Source of the DNA: Nigrospora sphaerica
Taxonomy: Eukaryota; Ascomycota; Sordariomycetes; Amphisphaeriales; Apiosporaceae
DNA length: 64,000 bases
Reading direction: 5' to 3'
Assembly: GCA_018287875.1 (NCBI GenBank)
Contig: JAGVVL010000027.1
Span: forward strand, 496,001 to 560,000
This document shows, piece after piece, positions 9,630 through 21,494 of the stretch. The stretch's first letter is position 1. Every line of letters begins with the position of its first letter. Position numbers and translations under genes: made by a program. Below the pieces are notes generated by a model that was given only the letters and a program-made list of their open reading frames with translations, was not told the DNA's origin and ran no database searches.

Positions 9630-11366
9630 TCATCTATCGCGACGAACTTCAAATTCGTGCTTGACCCGTATTACCGAGTCTTCATGCGCTTCCGCCCGGG
9701 CCGTCTGGGAGGTTTCACCGCCCACGACCTCGACGGAATGGCGGGGACTGGTATAAACTCGCTCGGGATAGGATACAGAGCTACCCAAACGGTGGTTGTC
9801 GTCTTGAGCGTCATTTCTCTTGGTGTTTGTAGTGCTGCGGGCGTCCGAAGTCTGTTCCTGGTGGTCCTGGAGTTCGATGCTGCTGTCGGACAGGGTGAGG
9901 AAGGCGCTGCTGCCGGCCTGGGGCTCGGCCGGGTTGACCATGAGCTCCTCATCGGCGTCGCCGCCGATTGGGGAAAACTGCTTGGTGCCGCGACGCGTCG
10001 CGCGGGACCGGAGGCCGGAGCTCTCGAGATCCTTGGGCTTCCGGCTGGCGCTCATGTGATAGCTCGACGACACGTGGTGCGCCGTGCCGAAGATGCGGGG
10101 CATCCACTTGCCGAACAGGGGGCGGAGCGTCGGCAGCGCCGAGCACACGATGCCGCTGCACACTTCGGCCACGGACCAGAACTGCGCGCGTCCCTGTGAG
10201 CCGGGCGACCTGGGTACGGGAGGGCGCGAGGGAGGGAACGAACCTGGGCATCGGCAGCGATCCACGTTATGTCCACTGCTACCATGAGATACTGGATACG
10301 AATGACGCTGACGGCACAGGTACTATGCCACGCCTTTGTTAATGCTCGTTCCCCTTGCGCCGAGCCGTGGACGAGACCATGTCGGGGCGACTTACAAGAA
10401 CCCCAGACCAAAGATGCCAGTCAGGGCAATTTTCTGATTCCGCGGCAATTTCAGGCCCTTGACCATGGGAAGCGGCAAGAGGAGAACAAGTATGTCGCTG
10501 ATGATGTTGCCGGCAGCGTTCATGTACCCTGCGTCCGGTTCGTATCAGCCATTCTCCTGTCCCGGAAGGGCTTTTCCCAAAGGAAGAAGCTCGCGGCACT
10601 TACAGCCCACAATGGACGTGAGGCATTTCGTATCCGGGCCCGGCTCCCAGAAACCCGATACGGGCGTACACTGGAAGACGGACAAGAGGATTTGGGACCT
10701 TGACGAAAACTACGATGAGCAAAAGGGGGGACCAGACTGGGGGAGTGACCTACAAGGACCAGGCCGAGACGAGCCCGGCGACGATGACGACGGCTCTCCG
10801 CATGTTCTTGAGCGCCATGATCCGGTAGTACTGGGCGAGAAAGCAGAGCCTGACGCACAGGATGTTGATGTTGTACAGGATAATGACGACCCAGAACGTC
10901 TGCGGAGTCGAGGGACTTAGCGAGGCCTGCACAAAGGGGACGAGCATAGGGGAGACGAACGCGCATGAAGTCGGGGAAGCCGTTGGGCTGCGGCAGCAAT
11001 CCGATATGTTTTCCGAGTCCCTGGCTGGCCACTAGACAGGGCGCGACAGAGAGTGGTTAGCCCATCCGCACTTGTTTTCGTCTTCTTTCCCTCTCCACCA
11101 TCCGGGTGCCCCGGAACGGACGTCGACGGGCCCAACCAACACGTACTGACAAAGGAGGCGGCGCCCAAGGCGAAGAGGAAGACGAGGGAGACGAGGGCGA
11201 TCCAGTCGTCGGGGCCGATGTTGCGGATGACGACGGCGCGCGAGTAGAAGCGCAGGCAGACGGCGGCGGCGCCGAGGCCCATGAGGACGGCGACGACGGC
11301 GATGACGTGCTCGGTCCGCGACTCGGGCAGGAACAGCTCCGGCGTCTTCTCGGGACTGATGTCCAT
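9630..11366 (-). CDS. PTH11-type seven-transmembrane integral membrane protein
   Basis: Reconstructed exons on the minus strand are 11366-11147, 11031-10961, 10926-10754, 10698-10604, 10528-10396, 10322-10244 and 10193-9630, giving 444 residues with all phases consistent. Hallmarks of the rhodopsin-like PTH11 family are RIVNIGPDDW-like text (here IRNIGPDDW), GLGKHI, an FQCTPVSGFWEPGPDTKC segment, WYMNAAGNIISDILVLLLPLPMV and IRIQYL. The C-terminal tail of about 180 residues is cytoplasmic and Ser/Asp-rich. PTH11-like proteins are putative surface-sensing GPCR-like receptors; no ligand can be assigned. One oddity is that joining exons 2 and 3 needs a gap of only 34 nt (10960-10927, GTTCGT...CAG), shorter than normal introns. 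This is either an unusually small intron or an indel. Confidence 0.82.
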
Positions 11367-14300
11367 GACGGGCAGGGAGGGCGGTGGGGTTTCTTGAGGG
11401 TGGTGTTTCCTTTCTTCTGATCCGGCCAGACTTTGGTACCGCCTTCCCCCGTGGAAGAAGCTCCCTCGGGAGAAGGACTGGAAAAGGCAAACGAGGTGCG
11501 CCGGGCCGCCCGTTGTGTTTTGTACAAAGGGTCCCCCTCGTCCCCCAACCCTAGGGCACCAGTCGGTAGTCGGCTGTTTCGCTCCCAAGTCCGCTTTGGC
11601 AAAGCCGGACTCCGCCCACGGCACGCTCAAATCAATGCAAACGGTGCAACTGCGGGGACGCGCGCAGCTTGTATCGGGTAGTTTCAAGGCCGTGGAATGA
11701 TTTTCTCTGGGTTCCACCGGAAGCCGTCATAGACCTCTAGGTTCATACGGCGTGCGCGTATATAAACCGCCAGCAGGGATAACGTAGCAATCCCTGTGTC
11801 CCTGTGTGGGATTCGGTCGGTCCTGTCGCCCCCGGCTCCCCTTCCCATGAACTGCGAAGCAGTGCGTCGAGTATGGCCCGCTGTGACCGAACTATACTAG
11901 CTGATGCTACTCACCGCTGCACGTCAGCTGGGGGGCGGGTTGCTGCCATGCTGTTGTCTACAGGGGACGTTTGTCCCATGGCTCTGGCCGGGGAACGACG
12001 ACAGCCTCGAGGGGGAAGGGGCTGAAGAGGGCGACCGCAGTCGGGATACTTGCCCAACTCCCCGCCGGCCCCTCCCACGCCACAAGAGTCGTACGGAGGC
12101 GGCTTGTCTTTTTTAAATCCAGTCCCGGCCGTCGGGTCAGCTCGGCGCCATGACATCCGGTCGGCTAAGTGCCCGGGTTTCCCCCTCCTGCCTGGCGTTT
12201 GAACCCCTGCCCGATCTGTCATGGCCGAGCCGGAAACAGGGCTGGGGCTTTCCGGTGCCCAAACCCAGGGGGTGGGGGGCCTGAGCGTCGGGTAGCGTCG
12301 CCCTCCTCGGGTGGGAGGATGGGCGCCGTGGGAAGCCGGAAGTCTAACTCGGACACAATCCCCTGCCCGGGCAGCGGGGCTGGCGGCACACCGGGACGTG
12401 GCCTGCTCTGCCTCTATTAGTACTTGGTCCGGTTCTAGGCTGTCCGCGTTCGCGCGTCGGCCGATAGCGCTGTTGACTTCGGCCGTGTAGTTTCGCAGTC
12501 AGGCGGTCCTTTTTTCTTCTTTTCTTCTCTTTTAAGGGTCCTTTGCGGTCTCCGCCAGGGAGGGGACCTGCGTCGCCAGCCTCGGCCCCTCTTGGTCACC
12601 ATCCCGCTTCTTTTTTGGCTTTGGCCAGTGTTTTTCAGGCGTGTACCCGATGCGGGCACCAGGCAAGAGGCAGAATAGCGCTTGGAATTGATGCTGGGCT
12701 CGGTGGCCTAGCGGGTAGCACCTGAGCTTAGCAGCCAGTACGGGATGGCGGACGAGCGAGGTTGCGAGGGTCCGGTCGCGACATGTATCGTACGAATGCT
12801 ACATCATGTAAATAGATAAAAATGTGGCGCCCCCCCCCTTGGCTGACATGGATCCATTGGTAGGGTGCCCGTCTGGGTTGGTTCCCCCTTGCCCCTTTCT
12901 CGGTGGAGCGGGGCGATTGTTAACTGTCACATCGATTGAAGAAATACGATCTACTTTTCTTTCTTGGATCTTCCTTACTCAGCAAGGTGGGGAACCAGAG
13001 TCGGGAAACGGCCGCTAGGTACTCCAGACGTGTCCGAGGCTCTTGATGAATACGCGCCCGGGGGTGGAGAGCGATCCAACGGGGTCCCCACGAGCCTGTT
13101 CTGCTGTTTCTCCAAGCGGACCTGAATTTCTCGCCTCAAACAAGTCCGCGACCTTCACTGGGAGGAGGGCCATTGGTCGGCTTCGAGGGGGCGGTTGTGG
13201 CAGTGTGGCAGGCTGTGACGTGAGGGGTGTGTGGACGGGTTCCATGTGCTGCAACGACAGATTGTACCTCTGGCAGGCGGGCGGAATTTGGAATCAGACC
13301 AAAATTCGCAGTGGAATGTTCTGTCACGGCACTTGGCAGGTGCTGCTGCACCCACAGCGGGGCGGCCGAGGCATAAGGGGCATCCATGGCAGAGGGAAAG
13401 GGTTCCCTGGAGAGTGGGTTCTAATGCTTATGGGGAGCCGCATGTGGCAACGCGTGGGATGAAGGATAATGAAGGATGAAGACCTAGCGACGCGGAGGCG
13501 TTTCCGTCACCAATCGATTTCCAACATCGAGGGACACTGAATACCCATGTTCCGAACGCGCTGGAGACGGGTCCCGGAGGGGCAGCACCAGGCAGATGGA
13601 TCCATTGGGCCGTGTGTGGAGTGGGATGGAAGTTGGCCCTGGTTTTCTTTGTCTTGGGAGGGTTCCAGTATTTGAGGTGCGATCGTGCCTTCACTGATCC
13701 ATCGTCGCAAGGTTCCGTGACCTAAAAAGAGGGGGGAGGCTCGTTCTCTTGATAGCCTTTCGGCCCGTTGCGGCTATCCATTGATCAATCAATCCGATCA
13801 GCGTCACTCACGATGCCCCCGGCGGGTGAGAACCATTGATCATTCAGCCGATCTGTCAGTTTTCGGTACTGAGTGCCGGGCTCCGACAGGCTGCCAAGCT
13901 GGGGGATCCCTTGTACGCGACCGCAGTCGAGGGGCAGCGCACCGGCAGGGAACCAGCCTGGGACGTCCCCGATCCCACGGCTTGGTTCGCCACTGAAGCG
14001 ATTGGGTCAGCCAGAAACAGGATGCTCCCGCCCGGGCCCAGCCCAACGTGCCCAGAGAACTTTTCTTCCGTCTCTCGCTCGCCTTCGGTCCCCGAGGGGG
14101 CCCACGGCGCCCACATCGTGGTTGAGCCTCGAGGAGACGGCACCAGGGAGGAGACGCGCCCACCAAGCAGACGGCCCTCCTACCGACGGCGGGGCGGGTG
14201 AGTGACGCACGGCTCCTCCGGGGGGCCTAGATTACGAGACGAGCCCCTACCACGGCCATTGGAGCCGCACGCCCATTCGTCTCGCCCGGGCTCTTCTCTG

Positions 14301-16206
14301 GAGTCCTTTTCCAGTTGCAAAGTCGTTCTGGTCTGGCATCTTGCGCCTCATGCGCGAGTCAAGGCCCTTGTCCCTAGGTGCGTGCGTCCCGGATGGGACG
14401 TGCTGGGTGGGGCCGGCTGGCGAACTGATCTCCATCTTGGGCATCGTGTGCTTAACCGGCTAGCCGGTACCTCGGATCCGACTGCAAAACCCCGCCATCC
14501 CTTCTCATCCAGGACTGTCCGCATCCGTCTGTCCCCATCGCAGGCCGCGCGCCGGCCATCGCTCCCGCCCTCGCCTGTCCAGGACGCGGATCGCACGCTG
14601 TCTCGAACGACCCGTTCCTCGCCTGCGCGTGGCGCACGCCTGGGTCTTCAGCCGTACGGCGCCAAGGGCACCCTTTTCTCAGCCCTCGCGAGACGCGCAG
14701 GGTAGAGACACGATACCCGGCCCCGTGGTATGAAAGCTGCTCATCCCAGGCAAGTCACCGCCCAGCCGCCGTGGGAAACTCGACGATGTGCCGGGAATCA
14801 CTAGCTGAGCCTCGGCTACTAGCGTGGACCTTTGTAGCCAAGGCATCTGGGATTGGGTGCCACCGCTCGCTACCAAACCTATCCAAACCATGTTGCACGC
14901 CTGGCTCTGTGCTAAACTCGTCCATCGGCACTATATCTGCGGGGAATTCCCAGGTAGCAGCCCCCCAAACCCTGCCTTCTGCGCCGAAGCTATCGCATGC
15001 AGCATCGGCCCAGTGTGACGCCAATGACCAATAATGGGGACTACTAATAAACGAAGTCGACAGCGCCAGCGCCATCACGCTCAGGGAGGGCGTATTGCTA
15101 ATGCGGTCGGACTCGCGGCTATACCTCTTCGCACTCCTACAGCACTCATCGCTAATCTCCTAGTGCTTCCAGGACATTTTATCGACCCTTGTCAAGACAC
15201 TGGGCTACGGTGGGTAACACTGCGACGCTGCTGGTGACGACGCCCATCTTGACCGGCACGTATTTGATGTCGCCGGTGACATTGCAGGCATCGGACCACT
15301 TCTGTGAATACGGCCGCCCCACCATCAGTCCGATGACGGTATCAGTCGTGGGCAACATCGTCGGCGTGGTAGCGCTCAACGCGGCCGTGCTCTTCTTCGC
15401 CTCATGTCCCATGAGTGTCGTCTAGACCTACCAAATCCTCTCAGCCTGCGAGTCCGACAGCGTCCCCCGCTCCCCCCTGGTCAAGCGCAACGTCTGCGCC
15501 TTGCTCAGCACACGATTGGCAACGATGCCAACGCCTACGGCACCCACACAAGGCCCGCGGTCTCTACCGGCGGATCGGGCATGGCGGCCTTGCACTCCTC
15601 GCGCCGGCGATCCGTCTAAGACCGATAGGGGGCAATATAAACCTTGATGCGAAGCAGAACACCAATGCTGAAGGTAGTATGGCTTCTCGTTCTTGGCATG
15701 GTGGCGTTGACGATAGAGTGCCCGGACTCAGAGTACGTCCCGTACACATCCTTGGAGAGGGCTCCGGCCTTGCCACCATTGAACGCAATTGTCAAGCCGG
15801 GTTCCCTTCGAGTTTTGAAATTGATTCGGACTAGGATCGTCGCTCTCGGGCTGCATCCCTAGGGTAAATGCCCCTGGAGGTTGCACTTCCAGTCCCGACC
15901 TTGCAAGACCAAGGCGGGACTCCAGCAGCTCGCGCAAACCGGGCACGGAAAACATTATCAGGTTTTCACTATCTCTCCGCACCTGCTCGCCGGACCACTG
16001 CGGTGCTCGATGTTCTTGATCAACGGTTCCCGTGGAGATCATTACTTTCTCCAACATCTCCGTTAGAGCCTTCTCGCATTTTATGCAATACGACCATCAA
16101 AGGTCGCAGCCCTCGTCTCATTCGCAATCCGCCGCCAGTCCAGTACCAAACAGCGAGCCGATGCCTTCTCCGGGCCGCAGAGCCAATCCAAAAGACGGAA
16201 GGCTGC
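11367..16206. other. Gene-poor stretch with no supported gene
   Basis: Nearly 5 kb with only short, mutually contradictory open frames. Two minus-strand patches look faintly protein-like: 14756-15078 and 15179-15412 (the latter reads M-G-H-E-A-K-K-S-T...). Neither shows a domain nor can be joined by plausible introns. A tRNA-like A-box occurs near 12698 but has no acceptable B-box. I cannot support a gene here. Confidence 0.4.
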
Positions 16207-17318
16207 CTAGATGTAGTCATGGACGACAAAGTCATCCGGCTTCGGCTTTACCGTGCCCTGCTTGGGGACCGGGATCGTCTTGTCCTTCACAAAACTCCGC
16301 ACCTTCTCGTAGTCGCTACATGTGTGCATGCGGGCCATGTCGCCCGTCACACGACCCTCGCGCCCAAGCCACAATAACGGGGTGACACCAATGTCGGCCG
16401 TACACTGAAGACGCAGACGGATCACCTCAACACAGTGATCTGGAAATCCCACGCCGTGCGGTCAGCTCCACGTTCGGCTTTGATCATCGGGGTTCCGAGC
16501 GGTGGCCCCGGGGTACGGGGGGAAAAGGGGAGAGATGACACGTACCGATATGCAGCTGCACATACTCCTCGGGCCCGTCGCAGTGTGGCGGTCCACACGT
16601 GGCCCGCGTGTGCTCAATGTTGTAATACAGGTTCATTCGGAGAAGGTTGAGGCAATGCATCTGGTGGATGGCCTCGACCTTTACCGGGAAGCCCTCGAGT
16701 CCCAGCTCTGGGTTGTCGAAATAGACGTGCCGCGCCGGATCGAGTGCTGCCTGTGCTGCGTCCTCGCGCGCCACGAGGAGGAGCCCCGAGTCTATCAAAT
16801 GTCAGCAGGCAGCTACCCGTTCTCGCCAGTGATGGTCGGATGGGAGAAGAGGTCTGGATTCCAGACGGGGAGTCCGCACCAACTTGCGTGTACTCGTACC
16901 ACGCGGCATCTGTCGCGTTGGAGCTGTGCTGCCGGAATATGTTGTGTTCATGGTCGTAGAAGGTCACGTTCAGAAGCTGGGGTTGCGGCTTCGTCACAAG
17001 ATGCTCGACAACTCGCGGTACACCTGTCGGCGGGTGGTTCACCGGTAATGGGCAGCCACTTCGCAGCGGCCCCAGGGCCGCCAGGAGCGTGAGCAGGTTC
17101 GTCGCACCCAGGACAACCACGGCGGCCACAAGGTAGCGGTTGGTTCTCGGCCCGGCATCCTGCCACGGCCTCGGAACCGCCCGTCTCCGAGGCGTGCCCG
17201 CCTCGCTGTCGGCGTCGGCGGCGGCAAACTCTTTCGTTAACAAGCCGACGCTGTCCGCCGCATCGCGCTCTGGCGATGATGAGGACAAGGATGAGGACGA
17301 GGATGAGGAAGACCGCAT
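16207..17318 (-). CDS. UstYa-family (DUF3328) oxidase, RiPP cyclisation candidate 1
   Basis: Three exons on the minus strand (17318-16880, 16791-16546, 16439-16207) give 305 residues. A Ser-rich cytoplasmic N-terminus is followed by one membrane helix at about 62-83 (YLVAAVVVLGATNLLTLLAAL). Two HxxHC motifs, the signature of this family, lie at about 189-193 (IHQMHC) and 227-231 (LHIDHC). The second is created exactly by the last splice junction. Downstream text DHCVEVIRLRLQC...DIGVTPLLW is also typical. UstYa-type proteins catalyse oxidative cyclisation of ribosomal peptides such as ustiloxin and asperipin, and related side-chain oxidations in other peptides. A repeat precursor at 19410 and a second family member at 18029 lie beside it, which supports that role here. 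The first intron boundary (donor GTGCGG) is the least certain. An upstream in-frame ATG at 17507 exists but looks less likely. Confidence 0.87.
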
Positions 17319-18028
17319 GGCTTCTGTAGCTTTTGTTTTGGCTGCGAGATGGTTGTCGGCGGTAGGGTCAGATGAGAGATGACCACGGTTCTTTGGTCTC
17401 GACTCCGAGGGAAGGGAGAGCTTCGAGACCCCATTTCCCGGCGTGTTACTATCTCCACACCGCGAGGTCAATTCGACAGCAGCTCGGCGCGCACTGAAGC
17501 CTTCCAATCTTGGTTGTCAGCAGAGGCCAAGCCCTCTTCGACGACACCGGCTACGCTCCGACAATCCCCGGGGTGCCGTTGGGGATCTGCCAGCTTCCTT
17601 ATACGGCAATCGCCGGCGTGCCGGAGGATCGTGCATGCATTTGCACCTTACACGACAGGGCGACGATGTTGTGGCAGAAGCTGGCCTATCACGAGTTGTT
17701 TGGATGCCAAACATTGGTGATGACCATATCAGCGGACCGCTCCTATGTTCCTTGGATGCAGCCCCCGCGTGTCGCTATCTCCCCGCTTTGCCTATCTCGC
17801 CTTGGCGTTCCACGATGCCGTCAGCTTATATTGGGGTACGGCGAGTTGCCTGTTAAAGCGATTCGAAATCCTATGTGCATATGAGAAGCTTCAAGTAATC
17901 GTTTCTGATGGGGTGCCAAGTGCTGGTGAGGCAGTCGAGCTTCTACACTCTGCTTAGCGGCCAAATCCTTCACGGAGCTTCGGCCCCGTCCTCATCTCAG
18001 ACTGCTGCAATCCTGCCATCCCCGACCC
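17319..18028. promoter_or_regulatory. Spacer between the two UstYa-family genes
   Basis: About 700 bp lie between the start of one UstYa-like gene and the stop of the next, both on the minus strand. It should hold the promoter of the downstream gene. No further gene or clear regulatory motif was recognised. Confidence 0.35.
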
Positions 18029-18842
18029 TTACCACGCCGTCTTTCGGCAACGATAGAAGCCCAGCTCTACCTCATTCACGTCATGCGGGCCCTCGCAGCC
18101 AATCTCCAATTGGTCGGCGCAGTGCTCGGTATGCTGCCGTGGTCGGTCGTCAGCGCACACAACTTGCAAAAGTCGTGCTCAGTGCAGGGCGTGTGGACGG
18201 GGAAGGGGGTCACTTACGTGCATGCTGACCGTTTTGTTGTCCAGAAATTCCATGCGATTGGTGACGGCATATTGCAGTTTGCGCCACTGGAAGAGACAGT
18301 GGGCACCGTGGTATCTGGTGGGCGTGTCCGCCGGGTCAGCGAGCGTCGTTCCGGCACGACGGTAGTAGTTGGAAGCCCAAAAGGCAGAGCTTTCGCGCGT
18401 GCACTTACCGCGGGGTGTAGACCGTGATATGTGTCCCCGCCCACAGTTCCTCGGGTCGGAGCGCTATCGTCATGTTCTTGTCGCGGTACCACGGGCGGTC
18501 CTCGAAGACGGGGTGCGCCGCCGTCAGTTCGGGAAACACACACGCTGGCGGCATCCAGCCGTAAAACAGCGGCTCCATGACGCACCCACGCTCGCGGGCG
18601 ACGGCCGACGAGCGTCCGCAGTAGTTCCAAGCCTCGGCCTCTACCTCGGCCGCCGTTGGAGGCGTAAATACCGCTCTCTGAGTTGCGACGGCCGCCAGGG
18701 CGAGGAGTAGCGTTGTCAGGCCGCCTGCGCCGAAATGCAGCAGTTTGGAACGCCAAAGGCGGCGCGGAGGTGGGATACTGGCTGTCGAATCGGCCAGTGG
18801 TTCATATGCGACTTCCTTGTACGGCTCGTTGCTCGACTTCAT
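18029..18842 (-). CDS. UstYa-family-like (DUF3328-type) protein, RiPP cyclisation candidate 2
   Basis: Three exons on the minus strand (18842-18409, 18314-18218, 18133-18029) give 211 residues; all phases agree and donors are GTAAGT or near. One membrane helix at about 34-56 anchors the protein. The lumenal part has the conserved text EAWNYCGRSS, GCVMEPLFYGWMPPACVFPE and HPVFEDRPWY. Two HxxHC motifs follow: H-G-A-H-C at about 147-151 and H-T-E-H-C at about 178-182, each just after a splice junction. It ends ...DVNEVELGFYRCRKTAW. I recognise this as the divergent short branch of UstYa-like proteins. Two such oxidases commonly act together on one precursor, and this gene lies about 570 bp from the divergent precursor start. 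The assignment to the pathway is inference from motif and position. Confidence 0.85.
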
Positions 18843-19318
18843 GATGGCCTTGTCCGAGGGTTTGGCGTGAGGCGGAAACGGCGAGATGAAGCATTTCGCA
18901 GGCGAGTTCCATATATCTATGTTCTCTGTGGAGATCTACTGCTTGGCATCAACATTGCACGAGGAAGACTGTGCAGTCCCCTGCCCCACCCACTGGGCAT
19001 CAGACCGACTACTTGGCGCCGAAAGGGAGGAGGGGAACTAGTCGCCCTGCCGCCTCGCCGGTAGGATTCCGCTACTACCAAATATAGAAGGAGGCCATGT
19101 CCTATCTCTTGGCTCTGTCAAGTCGTCGGGATGGTGTGCCCGACAGGCGTGACAACCCCTCCCTTTACTGGTGCTGCAGATACAGGGCATGCCGCTGACA
19201 TCTAGTGGGAAAGCATGGAAGAGGGGATAGGGCTTGCCGAGACGGAGCCCCGCGACGTACCAGGGCTCAAGGGAGGGAACTGGGGAGCAAGGCTGCCCCC
19301 AGTTATGAGGCCTAGCAT

Positions 19319-19324
19319 TATAAA
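19319..19324 (+). promoter_or_regulatory. TATA box of the RiPP precursor gene
   Basis: TATAAA lies 86 bp upstream of the chosen ATG at 19410. It supports that ATG over the in-frame upstream ATG at 19215, which precedes the box. The region from 18843 to 19409 is the shared divergent promoter with the second UstYa-like gene. Confidence 0.55.
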
Positions 19325-19409
19325 GACGATAGCAGGTCCCATTTATGGATGCAGGTTCATGGCGTTTGTGCCTCCATACGCTTCCTTGTTTCCATTCCTA
19401 TCCATCGCC

Positions 19410-19991
19410 ATGAAGGGTCTTCTCCTCCTCAGCCTCGCAACCGCCGGTCTGGCCGCTCCGGTATACCAGGGTAGTAAGTGCTCCTCTTATCTCTCCGCCG
19501 AGGAATCTTACTTACGCGTGCGAAAAAGCGTCCTGGATTATCCCCGCCGGTGCCGAGGGCGAAACAGCCGTGGCCGAGAAGGCCAAGCGTGTATACCAAG
19601 GCAGTACGTTGCTCCCGCCCCTTGATGCGCCCCATGGTGGTGGCTGACCAGATGCGCCCAAGCCTCCTGGATCATCCCCGCAGGTGCCGAGGGCGAAGCA
19701 GCCGAGAAGGCGAAGCGCGTGTACGAAGGAAGTGAGTGACGCCTGCGGGTTGGAGACTTGTTTCCCGGGCCCGACCCATGCTAATTGCCGGCAGCCTCGT
19801 GGATTGTGCCGGCCGGCGCCGAGGGTGAAGCTGCCGGGAAAGCCAAGCGCGTGTACCAAGGCAGTAAGTAGCCTCGCCAGTCATGCGTCGCCGAGGGGAA
19901 ATACCAAGGGGGGGTTATGGCTGACACTTATGCTTCCTGCGCAGCCTCTTGGATTATCCCGGCCGGTGCCGAGGGCGAGACGGCGGTGTAA
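19410..19991 (+). CDS. Dikaritin-type RiPP precursor peptide with four core repeats
   Basis: Five small exons (19410-19473, 19529-19603, 19663-19731, 19795-19863, 19945-19991) encode 107 residues. Residues 1 to about 16 form a signal peptide (MKGLLLLSLATAGLA). The rest is four copies of a unit containing Y-[QE]-G-T-S-W-I-[IV]-P-A-G-A-E-G-E. The first three units end in A-K-R (Lys-Arg at 41-42, 64-65 and 87-88), matching Kex2 sites; the last ends at the stop. Each copy is interrupted by a phase-1 intron after the same Gly codon, with the Thr codon split in all four. Codons differ synonymously between copies while the peptide is nearly constant, so the peptide is under selection. Signal peptide, repeats, KR sites and adjacent UstYa genes together define a dikaritin-like precursor. 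The exact core ring is unknown; Tyr and Trp are the obvious cyclisation residues. Confidence 0.9.
19461..19991 (+). repeat. Four exon-intron repeat modules within the RiPP precursor
   Basis: The repeating unit is one exon of 69-75 nt plus one intron of 55-81 nt. Introns lie at 19474-19528, 19604-19662, 19732-19794 and 19864-19944. All four donors follow GGN-A and all four acceptors precede the rest of a Thr codon and Ser-Trp. Intron sequences have diverged while exon peptides are conserved. Confidence 0.88.
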
Positions 19992-21494
19992 GGTCGTGGA
20001 CCGCTAGGATAGCATCCTCTAAAGACCAGGTGGTCACTTGATTTGGCGCGTGGGAGTCATACGGGCACTTAGCGGCCGAGACTGGATGGCCGCAAGCACA
20101 AGGATATTGGCCCGTAGGCTGTAACCCCAGAATGAAAGATCTTTAACGGCATTTCCTGTTCTTTCGCTACCACTGACCGCAGACATTCTGGCTTGTCGAG
20201 GGGGCCCAACCTTCTCCATATGGGAGGGTTCCTGTAGAAGGCGGCGGGCGCAGGACGGGAAACCACGCCACTGCATCAACCTTGGAGGCGACAGCTTTGC
20301 TGTCAGATATGAAGAGATGAAGCGACGGGAATCAGTTTCAGCTTTTCAACGAAGTGGTACAGTAAGCAGGGAGTGGTGTTGTTGATGCATTTCTGTTCTA
20401 CTGCAGTTTACTACAAGTCCGATCTGCTGTCTGACGACCATGGTTTCGGAAAAGTCAAGTTCCGCTGACGGCCCCGGTGAATAGCGTGTAGACAAAGCAG
20501 CTGGTATGGGGCGCAGGCGACCTGTGCACGCGTCAGCTGGCGTGAAGTGGATGCATTACTTACGAATAGAGTGCGTGTGCAGCCCGTGGGCAAGCGTGAC
20601 GTGCGTTGACCTCTCGACACAAACCATCGCACCTTGATTGGGACGGGACGTTGTATCACCAGAATAAGATTGACGCGTTTCCCCCAGACCGCCAACGGGG
20701 CGCCATTGCCATGGCGGGCTAGGCAGGTCGTACCTGCGGCGGGCGAAGCATTTGCCAAGGGTACCCAAGTTTGGCTGTTGAGCCGCAGCCCGTCATCATT
20801 AGGCAACCGACGACCCATGGGTAAAAAACCACGGGACGAAGGTGAAGAGGGGGAAGGAGGGGAGAAGAACAGAGAGAGAGAGAACGAGTCCCGTATTGAT
20901 AAATGGCCCCAGCAAATCGTCCGGCCCAGGGCGCAAGGGGCGTTTTTGGCTCGGACCCATGGCGACCGGGGGCTATGGAAGCTTCTAATTACGTTCCGTG
21001 CTACTGTGTAACAAGCATGGACAGCAGCTTGGCCAGCCCCACGTCCCCGGCCGGCCTCGTGTTGTATCCATCCCCTCGCCGGCAGGCAGCAGGAGAAAAA
21101 AACCAAACGGTCCGGGGGCGGGCGAGGAGAGGAAAAACCTACCCCACAATCTTAGTAACCAGCGTTTCTCGGGACCTCGAGCTCTCTTACGCAAGCAAGC
21201 AAAAGCATCCCCCGTGGATCCGGGAGCCTCCACCCGCCGAAAAGACACTCGCGTATCGCAATTTGGTGCGACGAAGCGCGCGCACACGCCCCCCCACCCC
21301 CGCGCGCGCCCGGTAGGGAGCAGGTTCGCTAGTCACTCGTATAGCGGTGGTGCTCGCTAGGCAACCAGCCCATGCTCTACCATGGGACCCCTTTCCCCCC
21401 TTCCCTCACGGGACTGCTGCGCCCGTTGAGGGCGTCCGGGGGTTCGGGGTCTCGATCGTGGGCTGGCTCTTCTCTCTCCGGGTAGCGAGAAGAA

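Noticed and set aside
12696..12790. tRNA-like sequence (TGGCCTAGCGGGTAGCACC)
   Set aside because: The A-box fits but no proper B-box (GGTTCGANNCC) follows at a usable distance, and a closed acceptor stem could not be found by eye.
20411..21106. A 231-codon minus-strand frame
   Set aside because: Includes simple-sequence Ser/Phe/Leu runs from a GA-rich tract and no conserved text.
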